Assembly (NCBI RefSeq): GCF_001274875.1 | Contig: NZ_CP010899.1 | Coordinates: forward strand, 992,001-1,056,000 | Origin: Spiroplasma kunkelii CR2-3x | GTDB taxonomy: Bacteria; Bacillota_I; Bacilli_A; Mycoplasmatales; Mycoplasmataceae | Reading direction: 5' to 3' | DNA: 64,000 nt | Part shown: positions 52,073 to 62,261 of the stretch, in pieces | Position numbering within the stretch: position 1 is the stretch's first letter | How the letters are laid out: each line of letters starts with the position of its first letter | Notes under the pieces: model-generated | Database searches by the model: none | Told to the model about the DNA's origin: nothing | The model's input: only the letters and a program-made list of their open reading frames with translations | Program-made: the position numbers and the translations under genes

Positions 52073-54250
52073 ATGAAAAAATCGTTATCTTTATTTGCCA
52101 TATTTATTTTAAGTTTTTTAGGTTTGGTTATTCCATTTATTACTTTAACGGCGTTTATACCGTTAAATGGAGAACATTATACACTTAAACAAGAGAATAG
52201 TATTGATAAAGGTATTAATGAAACTGATTTTATTAATACAATGTTTTTACGCAGCAGTTTTTTTGAAAATTGGTCTGAAACAAATTATTTTATTAATCCA
52301 ACTTTAAAAACATCAAAAAAATTATTGTTTAATGATAAATGGTATTTGGATTTTTTACAAGATAGTTATTCAACAGGAGTTGTTTATGATAAACCAAGTT
52401 CATCTTTTTTTAGTTTTTATCACATGTGAGATAGTTGAAAAAATACATATATGGTTGAAAAATTTTATGATGTTAAAAAGGAAAATTTTTTAAATGATTT
52501 AACTGATTTTATTTATGCTTTTGCTTTAAAATATCAGATGTATGATGTATCTAAAAAAATTGTGGAAAATGTTGACCGCTATAAAGAAAATCATTATCCA
52601 AGAGTTAAGTTAAAACAAGATAATTGAAAATTAATTAATAGAGATAATTTTGTAAAAGAAAATAATGAAAAAAATAATAAATGATATATTTTAATTGCTA
52701 AACAAATGCAAAGTGATAATTTTTCTATTATAAAATTTAATTTTTCAAGTGAATTAATTTGAAAAGTTGGAGAACATGGAGGACATAGAATTAATAATCG
52801 TTGATATGTTTATATTCATTCACTATATCGTTGAGATGGTGAGGGTGAACCTGAAACACCAACAATCAATAAAGACACTGGTGAAGTTATATTAGAGCCG
52901 AATACTTATCAACAAAATTTTGTAAAAGAATTTATTAATTATTCTTTAACTGCTGTTTTGCAAGAAAATATTAGAGTTCAACAAGGTGGTAGTGCGGATT
53001 ATGAAAATCCGAATAAGGTTGGAACAAAGCGGATAATTTTTGATTTTGAGACGGTTGATGAATTAGATATTAAAAATATTAAAAAAGCAATTTATCGGAT
53101 GATTTTAACTGTTGATGAAGCAAATACAATTATTTCAGGTAGTTTAGAGTTAAATAATGTTAATAGTGATGATTTAAGTTTTAATTTTAGTTTTATGCGG
53201 ATTGGAACTGGTCAAGTTTTTAGTTTTAATGGTTCAATTTATTCATCCATAAATAATAAAGATTTAACATATTATCAACAGTTTAACGGTCAGTTTTATT
53301 TATCTAAGTTTTTACAGTCGTTTTTTGCAAGTGCGTTGGTGCCAGTGTTTCAAAATCGTAGTTCATTTATAGAAAATGGTTATATCGATAATTTGCAATA
53401 TGATACTGTTTTAGTTAACTTTTTTGCTTTGAAATTACAAAATTTTAATAATATTTTATTGAGTGATAATATCAATGATAAATTACAATTTGATAAATTA
53501 TTAAATAGTATGTTTAAGATTTCACAGAAATTTTATACTAATTATTTACGTACGATTTTTGATTTAGAAAATAATACTTATGTTCAAGGTTATAATAAAA
53601 AATATGGTTTATTAGTAAATAATGGTTTTAAAATTTATCCACGATATTTTTATTTTTCGGATAAATATAAGCAATTAGATATTAAATTATATTCAGCATT
53701 TAAAAATCGGTTTTATACCATTAATAATTATGGTAGTGTTTTTAATTATGATTTTTCGGTTTCTAATGATTATAATATTAAGTTAAATTCTGGTTATGTT
53801 TTTGGTGGTGATTTACAAAATAAATATGGTTTGCAATATAAAAAAATTGAAGAACAAAAAATCGGTTATAATGTTTTTGAATTGCAAGCTCAAAAAGAGA
53901 ATGATATGTACCGATATTATGATTTTAATTTTGGGATTTATAATTGACAAGAGATAAATAGTGGTGGTTTATTCCCTGATAAGCAATGATGACAAGTACA
54001 ATATGTAACGCCTGAGGGTTGATGAGATTTTGGTGCTCATATTAAAAATGCCGTAATTTGAATTGTTAATACTATTCCTGGTGTTAAACAAGTTAACGAG
54101 TTAGCGAGTGGTGTTGGTAAGGTTTTTGAGACAGTATATAGTTTTTTTAGTCAAATATTTGAAGTATGAAAATTTAATCCCGCATTGTATAGTACAATAA
54201 CAAATATCTTTTTATTAATTATTTTTATTAAATTGGTGCGATTAATATAA
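52073..54250 (+). CDS. Plectrovirus adsorption (receptor-binding minor coat) protein
   Basis: 725 residues, intact. Signal peptide MKKSLSLFAIFILSFLGLVI; C-terminal region with amphipathic AVIWIVNTIPGVKQVNELAS and a final membrane anchor (NIFLLIIFIKLVRLI). This is the layout of filamentous-phage tip proteins (pIII-like). Residues 184-271 (NWKLINRDNFVKEN to INKDTGE) are encoded by 264 bp (52622-52885) that differ at one base from 54298-54561 in the antisense lipoprotein gene (E versus A in RWDGxGEPE). Copies A-C lack that segment, so it is a modular, probably receptor-binding, domain. SD AGGAG lies 7 nt before ATG. Confidence 0.85.
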
Positions 54251-54280
54251 AAAAGGAACTGTTATTTAGTTCCTTTTTGT
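54250..54280. terminator. Bidirectional terminator between adsorption and lipoprotein genes
   Basis: AAAAAGGAACT/AGTTCCTTTTT around GTTATTT, exactly between the two convergent stop codons. Confidence 0.9.
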
Positions 54281-54717
54281 TATTTTCAGTCAGTAATTTC
54301 ACCAGTGTCTTTATTGATTGTTGGTGTTTCAGGTTCACCCGCACCATCTCAACGATATAGTGAATGAATATAAACATATCAACGATTATTAATTCTATGT
54401 CCTCCATGTTCTCCAACTTTTCAAATTAATTCACTTGAAAAATTAAATTTTATAATAGAAAAATTATCACTTTGCATTTGTTTAGCAATTAAAATATATC
54501 ATTTATTATTTTTTTCATTATTTTCTTTTACAAAATTATCTCTATTAATTAATTTTCAATTACTATTTTCTGGTGGTTGTTGTGGATTATATGATAGTTT
54601 TGTTTTATTATTTTCTTTGTTTTCATTGTTATTATTTTCTTTATTACAACTGATTAATGTTGTTGTGCTTGTTGCTGTTAATCCGATTGCTCCTATTATG
54701 CTAATTCATTTTTTCAT
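54280..54717 (-). CDS. Plectrovirus lipoprotein sharing a domain with the adsorption protein
   Basis: 145 residues: signal MKKWISIIGAIGLTATSTTT with lipobox LIS-C (Cys 24), a Lys/Asn/Pro linker (KENNNENKENN, LSYNPQQPPENS), then an 88-residue domain identical except one residue to residues 184-271 of the adsorption protein encoded on the other strand, and the end ITDWK. AAAGGAG lies 8 nt before ATG. The protein would display on the host outer face the same domain that the virion carries at its tip. This fits receptor occupation (superinfection exclusion), but that is inference. The lipoprotein at 46437-46988 is a diverged relative. Confidence 0.85.
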
Positions 54718-54758
54718 ATATATTGCTCCTTTTTATTGTTTTATATATAATTGATTTT

Positions 54759-54780
54759 ATTATATATCAATTATATATCA
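54759..54780. repeat. 11-bp tandem duplication
   Basis: ATTATATATCA twice (54759-54769, 54770-54780), between the divergent lipoprotein and transposase genes, where both promoters must lie. Confidence 0.75.
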
Positions 54781-54833
54781 ATTATTTGTATTAAATATTA
54801 ATCTTATATATTTTTGATGGTAGGTGTAAATTA

Positions 54834-55648
54834 ATGAAATATATTATTAATAATTTTAATTTGTTTGATTTACAAGCAAAATTAAAAAATTTTTTAAGTA
54901 AAAATTATAAAAATAAATATTATAAAAAAATAAAACAAAAAATATTTTCATATATTAATTTGTGTAATGATTACATGGAGAAGAATTAAAAAATAAAGCA
55001 CCAAAAAATTTAAAAACATTTTTTCGTTGACTTAAAAAAGATGAAAGATGATTAAAAATAAAAAATAAAATTAAAGAAATTAAAAAACAACATCCAAGAT
55101 ATGAAGTTAAAGAAATAGGTTTATTACAGATGGACGCTAAATATTTTGTACCAAGTAAATTTCCAGTTGATAAAAAGTATTATGTTTATGATTTTATTGA
55201 TGAAAAAACAAGATTAACATTAGGATATGTTTATGATAAATTAAGTATTGATAATGCTATTGCTGCTGTTAAAAAAGCAATTAGTGATTTTAAAAATATA
55301 TTTGGTGTTAAAATAACACGGATTAGAACTGATAACGGTTCAGAATTTATTAATAATTATCGGAATAATCAAAAAAATAATGTTAAAGAAACTAATTTTA
55401 CTCAATTTTTAACAGATAAAAATATTTTTCATCAGACAACACCTGTTCGTTCTCCACAGTCAAACGGCAAGATTGAAAGATTTCATCAAAATTATACTAA
55501 ATTATTTGTATTTGAAGAAAAAATATTAAATGTCGTTAGTTTACAGAATAAATTAAATGATTATTATTATTTTTATAATTTTGAAAGAGTTCATAAGTCT
55601 TTAAATTTTCATACACCATTTAACTTTTTGAATAGTTTAATTAAATAA
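54834..55648 (+). pseudogene. DDE transposase (IS3/IS481-like rve domain), frameshifted
   Basis: The first frame, MKYIINNFNLFDLQAKLKNF..., ends with TAA at 54987; the second opens at 54968 and runs to 55648 (LHGEELKNKAPKNLKTFFRW onward). Catalytic residues: Asp in LLQMDAKYF, Asp in RTDNGSEF, Glu in SPQSNGKIERFHQ; the end is ERVHKSLNFHTPFNFLN. The overlap of the frames has no A6/A7 slippery run, so programmed frameshifting as in IS3 elements is not supported and I treat it as an indel. It closes the plectrovirus block. Confidence 0.75.
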
Positions 55649-55782
55649 TTTTAAATTATTAAGTTTTTGTATTTAAACTAATTTTTAGTTTGTTTAATTT
55701 TATATTTTTTATTTATTTATTTTATGATATTTTTATATTATAAATAAATATTTTTATTATTTTTGTTATTTTCTTGTAATCT

Positions 55783-56508
55783 TTAAAATGTATGTGGTAT
55801 ACTACATGCCATACCTGATTTAGATAAATGATCATTAACACTACTAAATTTAATTTCTTGAAATAAAAACTTTTTATTATCAAATGGGTCATAGTAATCT
55901 GTAATATTAGAAATATATAATCATTGAATAGATTGATTATATTCATAAGTATTAATAGTTTCTTCACCAATATTTTCATTATTTTTATTTAAAACAACAT
56001 AAAGGTTTAATTCATCATTTTGACCAAATTGTTTATCTGTTGATAATAAAGTATATTGGCGTTGAGTTGAAATACCTTGAAAAATAGGGGCAGGCGTTCC
56101 TTGTGAAGAAAAATATGCACCACTTGTACTATTTTGTAAATATGCTTCATACATATCACTACGATTAGTAGAATAATGCATTGGATTAATAATTTTAGTA
56201 TAAAAATTATCAGCATCTTTAAAACCTTTTTGTTCAGTCCCTTTATTAACTTGTTTTAATTTAAAAAGCATTTTTTCATTGAGCAATAATTGTAGCATTA
56301 CCAGTAATGGCAAGTGTAAAATCTGAATAATCTTGAGGAATACTATTAATTGGTTTATATCCACTTGTACTTAATGGAATAACTCCATTTGTAATAACAA
56401 AAGGAAATATAAATCATTTATCTAATTATTGGATTTTACGTTTAATAACTTTACTATCAGTAGATGACATTCGCATTGCAGTATATAATACTTGATTATT
56501 AATTTGTA
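55783..56508 (-). pseudogene. Tailed-phage structural protein, second lineage (fragment)
   Basis: Pieces KWFIFPFVITNGVIPLSTSG, YKPINSIPQDYSDF, TIIAQWKNAF, RQYTLLSTDKQFGQNDELNL, DYYDPFDNKKFLFQEIKFSS and NDHLSKSGMA align in order with the gene at 33955-36127 (HWMVFPFNVYSSYIPDTETG, AQWQGSLKI, RQYTLLILDEDSEKLNINDY, NYYSPYDGSFLWQEITFSS, NDKISHSGLS) but differ at over half of positions. Several stops and frameshifts; the C-terminal half is missing beyond 55783, where gene-free DNA (55649-55782) and the transposase begin. Confidence 0.65.
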
Positions 56509-57400
56509 TTAATTCTTTATTATTTTTTGTTTAAATTCATCTTTTATACCACCTGTATTTTTATTTTCTTCATTATCATTTTCTAACCCAAAATTATCAT
56601 TATATTCCATTTGTTCTTTATCAATTTTTTCAACTTCTTTTTTAGCAAAAGTCATTGGAATACTATCAACAATATGAATATACTTTGCTCGAGACATTGT
56701 ACCATTTTCTAATCTTGTATTATTTGTATCAAATAAACGCATTTGATCAATAATTCCTGCTGGTTTAAATTTTAATAAGTAAGGGCGTTCAATTCTATCT
56801 CAATTATTACTTTCATTAATTAAATATTTATGAAATATTCATCAACAATCAAATAAACGATATAAATAATATAATAAAAAATCTTGTCATACTGCTTGTG
56901 ATTCAATATCTTCTGCTTGCATAATTAATGTTTGATTTTGATTAGTATAAGTTCCTTGTTCATCTGCTTGTCAATTTAAACCAATACCACGAAATACAAT
57001 TTTTAAAATATGATCAGTATCTAAAAAAATATAACCAGTATCATCTTGATTTGGTAATATTCATATATATGCTGCTTGCTCTTCTTCATTAATTTTAGAA
57101 ACAAAATTAGTAAATAATGCTGTTCCTAACATAACATCTAAATCATTATCTTTTGTTTCATATATAAGCATAACAGCAACACCTAATAATAATTTAGTTC
57201 AAGACATTTTAATTAATTTTTCATATATTTTTTTTATGAAATCAATTTTGTCAATGTATTAATGCTTTTTCATCTTCACTATCACAAAGTAATCCTCTTC
57301 CTATTTCCATTCTTACTTTTCTTTGTGCAACAATTAAAGGCACATTTATTTTTCAATCACGATTATTAAATGATAATCAATTATTTATATTATTATTCAT
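56509..57400 (-). pseudogene. Tailed-phage portal-like protein, second lineage
   Basis: Starts MNNNINNWLSFNNRDWKINV; a frameshift near 57235 (A run) separates it from KMSWTKLLLGVAVMLIYETK, DTGYIFLDTDHILKIVFRGI, ERPYLLKFKPAGIIDQMRLF and NGTMSRAKYIHIVDSIP. Same place (before the structural gene), start and LxNGTM motif as 36131-37526, but strongly diverged. It shows that a second, related tailed phage once integrated. Confidence 0.55.
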
Positions 57401-57425
57401 TTTTATTTACTCCTAATCTAGCAAG

Positions 57426-57737
57426 ATGACAAATAATAGTTCTTTAGCATTAAGAACATTAGAATATTTAATAAATAAATATGAAAATGAACTTGTTGAA
57501 AAAGAAAGAAAAATTGATTTATTATTAATAGCAAATAGAGAAATTACTTACTCAACTAAAAGTAGAGAATATAATCAACAACAATTATATAAAGAAGATT
57601 TTAAAACATTTGATTATTGTATTAATTGTGGAAATAAATTATCTTTTGATCGATGCATAACTTGTGGGTGAAAAATGATAATTGATTTAAAAGATAATTC
57701 ATTATATGACAAATTACCTGTTAAGGAGAATAAATAA
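57426..57737 (+). CDS. Zinc-ribbon phage protein (103 aa), 5'-truncated copy
   Basis: MTNNSSLALRTLEYLINKYE, coiled-coil-like centre, then CINCGNKLSFDRCITCG, a C-x2-C...C-x2-C zinc ribbon, and a charged end. Compared with 26512-26751 the first 19 residues are missing and no SD precedes the ATG, so expression is doubtful. It is followed at once by ssb (TAATG). Phage early-gene context. Confidence 0.65.
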
Positions 57738-58162
57738 TGAATAAATTTATTGCTATTAGTAAAACAACAAAAGATATTGAAATTAAAAGAACACAAAATG
57801 GAAAATAATATGATATGTTTCAATTAGCAGTAACAAGACCACATGCAATTCAAAAAGAAACCGATTTTATTCCTTGTCAAGTTTGAAATAAACAAGCAAT
57901 TGTATTACAACAATATTGTCAAAAAGGTAGTCAAATTGCAATTACGGGTATTTTACAATCTTTTAAAGATAAAGATAATAAAATAAATTGAATGGTAAAA
58001 GTTTATAGTTATGAATTTTTACATACAAATAATGATTTAAAAAAAGATAATTTATCTGAAAAACCAAAAGAAAAAATAGAATTTAATTCATCTGATACAA
58101 AAAAATTATTTAATAATGATAGTTGAATAAATATTGATAATGAAATAATTTTATGAAATTAG
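57737..58162 (+). pseudogene. ssb: Phage single-stranded DNA-binding protein, one stop codon
   Basis: MNKFIAISKTTKDIEIKRTQ, then TAA at codon 24, then FQLAVTRPHAIQKETDFIPC, QVWNKQAIVLQQYCQKGSQI and AITGILQSFKDKDNKINWMV, the OB-fold pattern of bacterial SSB (FxxVVxG.KxAE...GSxVxVxGxL), and a C-terminal tail ending NDSWINIDNEIILWN. About 141 codons. The tail lacks the usual DDDxPF end. A single TAA (at 57806-57808) breaks it. Confidence 0.75.
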
Positions 58163-58224
58163 ATTTAAAACCTTTATATATTTATAATGATGAATTACAT
58201 AAGTATAATATTTTAATACTCTAA
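58153..58224 (+). CDS. Short phage gene remnant (23 aa)
   Basis: MKLDLKPLYIYNDELHKYNI LIL then TAA; it overlaps the ssb stop (ATGAAATTAG). Probably the 5' end of the next early gene, cut off by the junction with chromosomal DNA at about 58225. Confidence 0.35.
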   Translation: MKLDLKPLYIYNDELHKYNILIL

Positions 58225-58237
58225 TGAATAATGCAAT

Positions 58238-58262
58238 TAAAAAAAATCGCTCTAATAAGCGA
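58238..58262 (-). terminator. Hairpin terminator downstream of nusB
   Basis: On the minus strand AATCGCT/AGCGATT is followed by TTTTTTTT. It marks the end of the chromosomal transcript at 58424 and the border with the phage remnant. Confidence 0.75.
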
Positions 58263-58423
58263 TTACTTTAATTTGTATTTAATTACTTTATTTATATTTT
58301 TTATAAAATCTCAACTTTTTTCCGACTACTCTAAACAGTATCATACTAAATTAACGTTATTCAAAGCAACTTTATTTTTATATTTTAAAAAAGGATATAA
58401 ATATCCATTTTTATTTGTATGAA

Positions 58424-58825
58424 CTAATTCTTATATTTTAGAAATGAAACTTGATCTAAGACTGAATTAATGTAACTAAAATCAGTATCTTCGCCATATA
58501 ATTTTAAAATTTCTAAACTTTCATTAATGACAATTGCCTTTGCTAATTGTTTATAACAAATTTCATAAACTCCATATACTAAAACAGCCTTATGATAATT
58601 ACTTAAGCGAGCAAAATTTCATTCTGGTTTTAAATGTTGATTAATTTTCACAATAATATCTGATAGATTTGCTAATATTTTCTCAACTTGAATTGTTTCC
58701 GTAGAAGTTGTTACCATTTGTGAAAAATCATATGCTTCTTGCTTTGTTGTTAAAATATCATGTTGTAAAACAAAGTGACGATATAACAAATTAATAATAT
58801 TAATGCGTTCTTGACGTTTTGACAC
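58424..58825 (-). CDS. nusB: Transcription antitermination factor NusB
   Basis: 133 residues. NusB with NusE binds boxA of rRNA leaders. The C-terminal half carries the family pattern: YHKAVLVYGVYEICYKQLAK (cf. R-x-x-x-Y-E-L), AIVINESLEILKLYG and FSYINSVLDQV (cf. AINEAVELAKxYG ... FVNGVLDxI). The start is GTG at 58825, 8 nt after AAAGGAG; the nearby ATG is out of frame. The gene is slightly shorter than usual but complete. It follows the 221-residue gene by 13 nt. Confidence 0.85.
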
Positions 58826-58838
58826 TTGACATACTCCT

Positions 58839-59504
58839 TTAAATATAATGATATAAACAAAATAAACTACTTTTTTGTAACCTATAATTATGGCGATGAC
58901 TATGTTTGCTTAACAAATGATGTAACATTAAAATTGTTTCATCGGCAAAAAGATCAATCGTTAAATCATCTTTTTTTTCAATACGTTTTATTATATCACT
59001 TCAATGCATTTCTTGCTGATTAATTATTTGAATATTATTATAAGGCACCAAGTCAGTAACAATAAATGGTTCTTTACTATTAATCACAACCAAATTAATT
59101 ATAGCAGTGCGTAAAAATTGTTTTGCATCAAATAATTTAACCATCCGATTAATCATAAATTGTTGTGTTACAATTGGCGAAGTAATTAAACCTTTCCTTT
59201 GTTCTCACATTGGGGTTGTTAATGTTGTTGTTACTGGTTCAGATAATGTTTTGATTTTTAAAAAATAAAGATTTTTTCGCGTTAAAATTAAGCGTGGAAA
59301 ATAATATGTAATACGGCTAAAATCATCATAAAAAGCAACATTTTTAAAATATCACATATAATTAACAGTCCGAATATATTGTTCAATAATCTTATCAAAG
59401 CCATGATATTGCTCAGAATATAACTCTTGTTTTCAATTCAACGGTGGTAAACAAAGCTCCTGTCGGATTTTAACTAAATAACGTAGTTTTTTAAATGTTA
59501 ACAT
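58839..59504 (-). CDS. Conserved protein, possibly NERD-like (221 aa)
   Basis: MLTFKKLRYLVKIRQELCLP at the N-terminus; in the middle SRITYYFPRLILTRKNLYFL, PMWEQRK, AKQFLRTAIINLVVINSKEP and IVTDLVPYNNIQIINQQEMH. The order hydrophobic strand, W...Q motif, then L...vV strand resembles the NERD nuclease-related domain, but catalytic E-x-K is replaced by LKIK, so it may be inactive or unrelated. SD AAGGGG. In an apparent operon with nusB. Confidence 0.55.
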
Positions 59505-59570
59505 CTTATTTTCCCCTTCTTTAAATTAAGTAAAAAAGAAACCTATGATTTCTTACGATGTCAAAAATGA

Positions 59571-59906
59571 TTAGTTCGTTTTTGATGCGCATATCGATAT
59601 TGAATTTCATACTAATTCTTCATTATATCACAGTGCTAAATCTTCTTGATAATCAAATATTTTTTCTTGTACCCGAACATGAATCCCATCTACTAGTAAT
59701 GGGGCTTTAATTTCTGCCAACTTTAAAAATCTAATTTCTTTTGTATGTAAATACAGTAATTTCCCATGTAATTTAGCATTTCTTAATAAAATATATTCTT
59801 TTTTATTACATGCTTCTGTAACATTATATTCAGTATAAACATTATAACTAAGAAAATGATTTTTATCTTGTGCATTACATGCAAAAAACATTTCATTGGG
59901 GTCCAT
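59571..59906 (-). CDS. Hypothetical protein (111 aa)
   Basis: MDPNEMFFACNAQDKNHFLS to LVWNSISICASKTN, with three Cys and a strand-rich pattern (LLRNAKLHGKLLYLHTKEIR, APLLVDGIHVRVQEK). No SD is visible before ATG at 59906; an in-frame ATT lies 18 nt upstream. The 23-bp tandem duplication at 59950 is in its leader, so the gene may have lost its original start. No family recognised. Confidence 0.5.
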
Positions 59907-59949
59907 CCGATCAATACAAATGATTTTTCCCCATTACGTAAAAAGTAAA

Positions 59950-59995
59950 GATGCCCTGTTTTTATATCTCTTGATGCCCTGTTTTTATATCTCTT
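59950..59995. repeat. 23-bp perfect tandem duplication
   Basis: Two exact copies (59950-59972, 59973-59995) beginning GATGCCCTGTTTTTATA. Located 44 bp upstream of the gene at 59571-59906. Confidence 0.9.
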
Positions 59996-60079
59996 ATAAT
60001 TTCTCGTTACCTCCTATCTCCTTAAGATTTATAAATATTTGATTAATACTTAACGAGGTGATAATTAATAATTAATACA

Positions 60080-61726
60080 CTATTTTCTACTACGTGCGTC
60101 TTGCATTAGTTTTGCTTGCACTCGTAATGATTCAATTAAAAGTTGTCGATTTTCTTTAACTTCATCGCGAATTATTAATAACCGTCGGAATTCCTTTTGA
60201 CGTTTAATAAAATCTTCAAGGTTTCCTTTTGTATCTTTATATTTAAGCACTTGTTTGTTTAGCAATTTAATTTCAGTATATTGCTTTTGATTTAATAGCA
60301 TAACATGCTTACGTAATAGGGAAATTGATTCACTACGGTTTTTTAAAATTGCATCGTTTAATTCTTCATCATTAGTTTTAATTGCTCGTGATAAGTTAAT
60401 AGCTCGATTAAAATCAGCTAATTCTTGAGAAATTTGACGATTATATCCTTGTTCATATTGACGTCGAACTTCAAATAAATATTCCGTCATTTTTTGATCA
60501 TAAACTAATCGTTCTTCAATATTTGGGCGTTTTGTTTCATCATAACGATGATTATAATTTTTTTTTTTGTAAAGATCTTCATCAAACAATAATTCTTGTT
60601 CATCAGTTATTACTTCGTTTGTTTGATTATTAATCGCTTTCTTTGCTCTTGCAGTTTTTCGATCTTTTTTTCTTTGTTTATAATTTAGTTTTGCAGCAAA
60701 AGTTACTTTTAATTGTTCTAATTGCGTTTGCTCTGCATCAGTCAATTTTTGAAAACGACTTTTATTTTCTAATCGTAAAATTAATCTTTCTTCAATTGAT
60801 AATGGATCTTCTGCTGTCCGAATTATTTTAACTGGCTTTGGTTTTGGCGGAGTAATATCTTTTTCAGCAAATTCATTTAAACTAATTTCAACTGGTGATT
60901 GTTTAATTAAACGAACAAGGATTTCTTCATCTCCTTTTTCAATTTCAATTTTATCATTTGGATCAACAACAAAATCAACAATTGATAAACCATTCCGTTT
61001 AATTTCAGAAATTTGTTGTGCCAAGATTGGTCGTAAATCACGACGAATTGTTATTACTTCTTCTGTTTCTTTTCGACGAATAATTGTTTTAGGTTCGTCT
61101 TCAAACGAGTTTGATAATTCTAATTTATTTTTAACCTGATTAGCATCAAAATTATTTCAGGTTGAGAAAGTAGAAAACTGGTCATTAATGTGCTCACTAT
61201 CTTTTGATGGCGGTTTCATTAAATTTTCTGTTTTAGAATTGTCATTTTTAACAGACATTTTCTTCGACATACTTGTTTGCTCGGTAGTAATTGTTATTTC
61301 TTCTGATAATGACATTACTGGTGAAAATTGTGGTAAGAAAGGCTTTGATTTTGACCCTACTTTCTTAATAACTGCTTGTTTTGCTTTATGATTCTTTAAT
61401 CTTTGCAAAACAGGAATTTCTTTTTTAACCCAATAACTATAATCAATAAATTTACTTTTAGCTCTTTGTTCTTCTCAAGTATTTCTTTTTTTATCCTTTA
61501 AACGAATAACACCTGTTTTTTTAGTTCCAACAACTTCGTTAACATATTTTTGTTTTAACGCTTGGTATTCGGCACTATTTTCATCTAATTGTCCCAATAA
61601 AACCTTGATTGTTGCTGGCGTTAATTTTTTATCCATTAGTTCTGTTGTATCTCGATCAGAATCAATAATGTTTCCATAATTGACACGAGAAGTTACGACA
61701 GATTCTGAGTCTTTTTTTTTTGCCAT
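60080..61726 (-). CDS. Long basic, coiled-coil-rich protein (548 aa), unknown
   Basis: MAKKKDSESVVTSRVNYGNI start, SD GAGGA 8 nt upstream. Very rich in Lys, Arg, Glu and Gln, no signal or TM segment. Residues about 280-548 look like continuous helices (SIEERLILRLENKSRFQKLT, YEQGYNRQISQELADFNRAI, IKLLNKQVLKYKDTKGNLED). It could be a cytoskeletal or nucleic-acid-associated protein. The upstream gene at 62262-64000 has similar composition, so the pair probably work together. Reads through several TGA codons. Confidence 0.7.
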
Positions 61727-61844
61727 TTTCTATTCCTCTTTTATCTATTTTTTCGTTTTTTTGATACTTACATATATTACATAAAATTTTTACACTTTTT
61801 TTAATTTTTTTTACTAAAAACTTTGCTTTTTTTAATAAATTTAT

Positions 61845-62259
61845 TTATAATAATATATATTTTTTTAATTTAAAGATTATCAGCGTGATTTTGGGCCTTT
61901 TTTTGTGAAGATAACGCTGTCTCTTACTTTTTATTGATTTTTCAGTTGATAGCAGCAAAGATTCTTGTTCTTGTGGTTGATGATACATAGATAGATATTA
62001 TATTCATCTAAATTCATTTAACAATGCACGACCAATTTCTCGCATAAAAATAGTGCCATAATTATCTTCTGCTGTTGAAATTTTATTAATGTCATTTCTA
62101 TTTTTAAATAGCATCTGCCTCTTGCGCTTATAATTCTTTCTCTCGCGCTCATTGTAAACCCACATCAGGTCTTTTCTGAAAATCAATGCCACTTGATGTC
62201 ACAACTTCATCAAAATATTTACGATTTAATTCGGATGTTGTGATTTTTTTATTTTCCAT
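61845..62259 (-). pseudogene. Decayed gene between the two long basic proteins
   Basis: MENKKITTSELNRKYFDEVV, SGIDFQKRPDVGLQWARE, then stops in that frame; NYKRKRQMLFKNRNDINKIS and TAEDNYGTIFMREIGRALLN follow in another, then MYHQPQEQESLLLSTEKSIK. At least one frameshift and one TAA. It begins 2 nt after the stop of the upstream gene, so it belonged to the operon. Composition is like its neighbours. Confidence 0.55.
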
Positions 62260-62261
62260 TC

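Larger units (their letters stand above)
48171..55648 (+). mobile_element. Well-preserved plectrovirus provirus (copy D)
   Basis: Ten plus-strand genes and one antisense lipoprotein in tight order: truncated TM gene, coat-like gene, intergenic region, small proteins, Zot-like ATPase, coat-like gene, small membrane gene, adsorption protein, (antisense) lipoprotein, transposase. Most frames are intact and overlap by 1-8 nt. No HUH Rep is present. It is inserted in tailed-phage DNA: structural fragments lie on both sides (to 48180 and from 55783). Confidence 0.85.

Noticed and set aside
54968-54989. Programmed frameshift in the transposase, as in IS3 elements
   Set aside because: The overlap between the two frames contains no A6/A7 or other slippery heptamer, so an indel is more likely.
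59958-59995. Possible CRISPR repeat (23-bp unit)
   Set aside because: Only two adjacent copies without spacer; it is a simple tandem duplication. No CRISPR array or cas gene was seen anywhere.
60643-61391. Two plus-strand hydrophobic frames opposite the 548-residue gene
   Set aside because: They mirror Lys/Glu-rich codons of the real minus-strand gene, which gives Phe/Leu-rich antisense reading.
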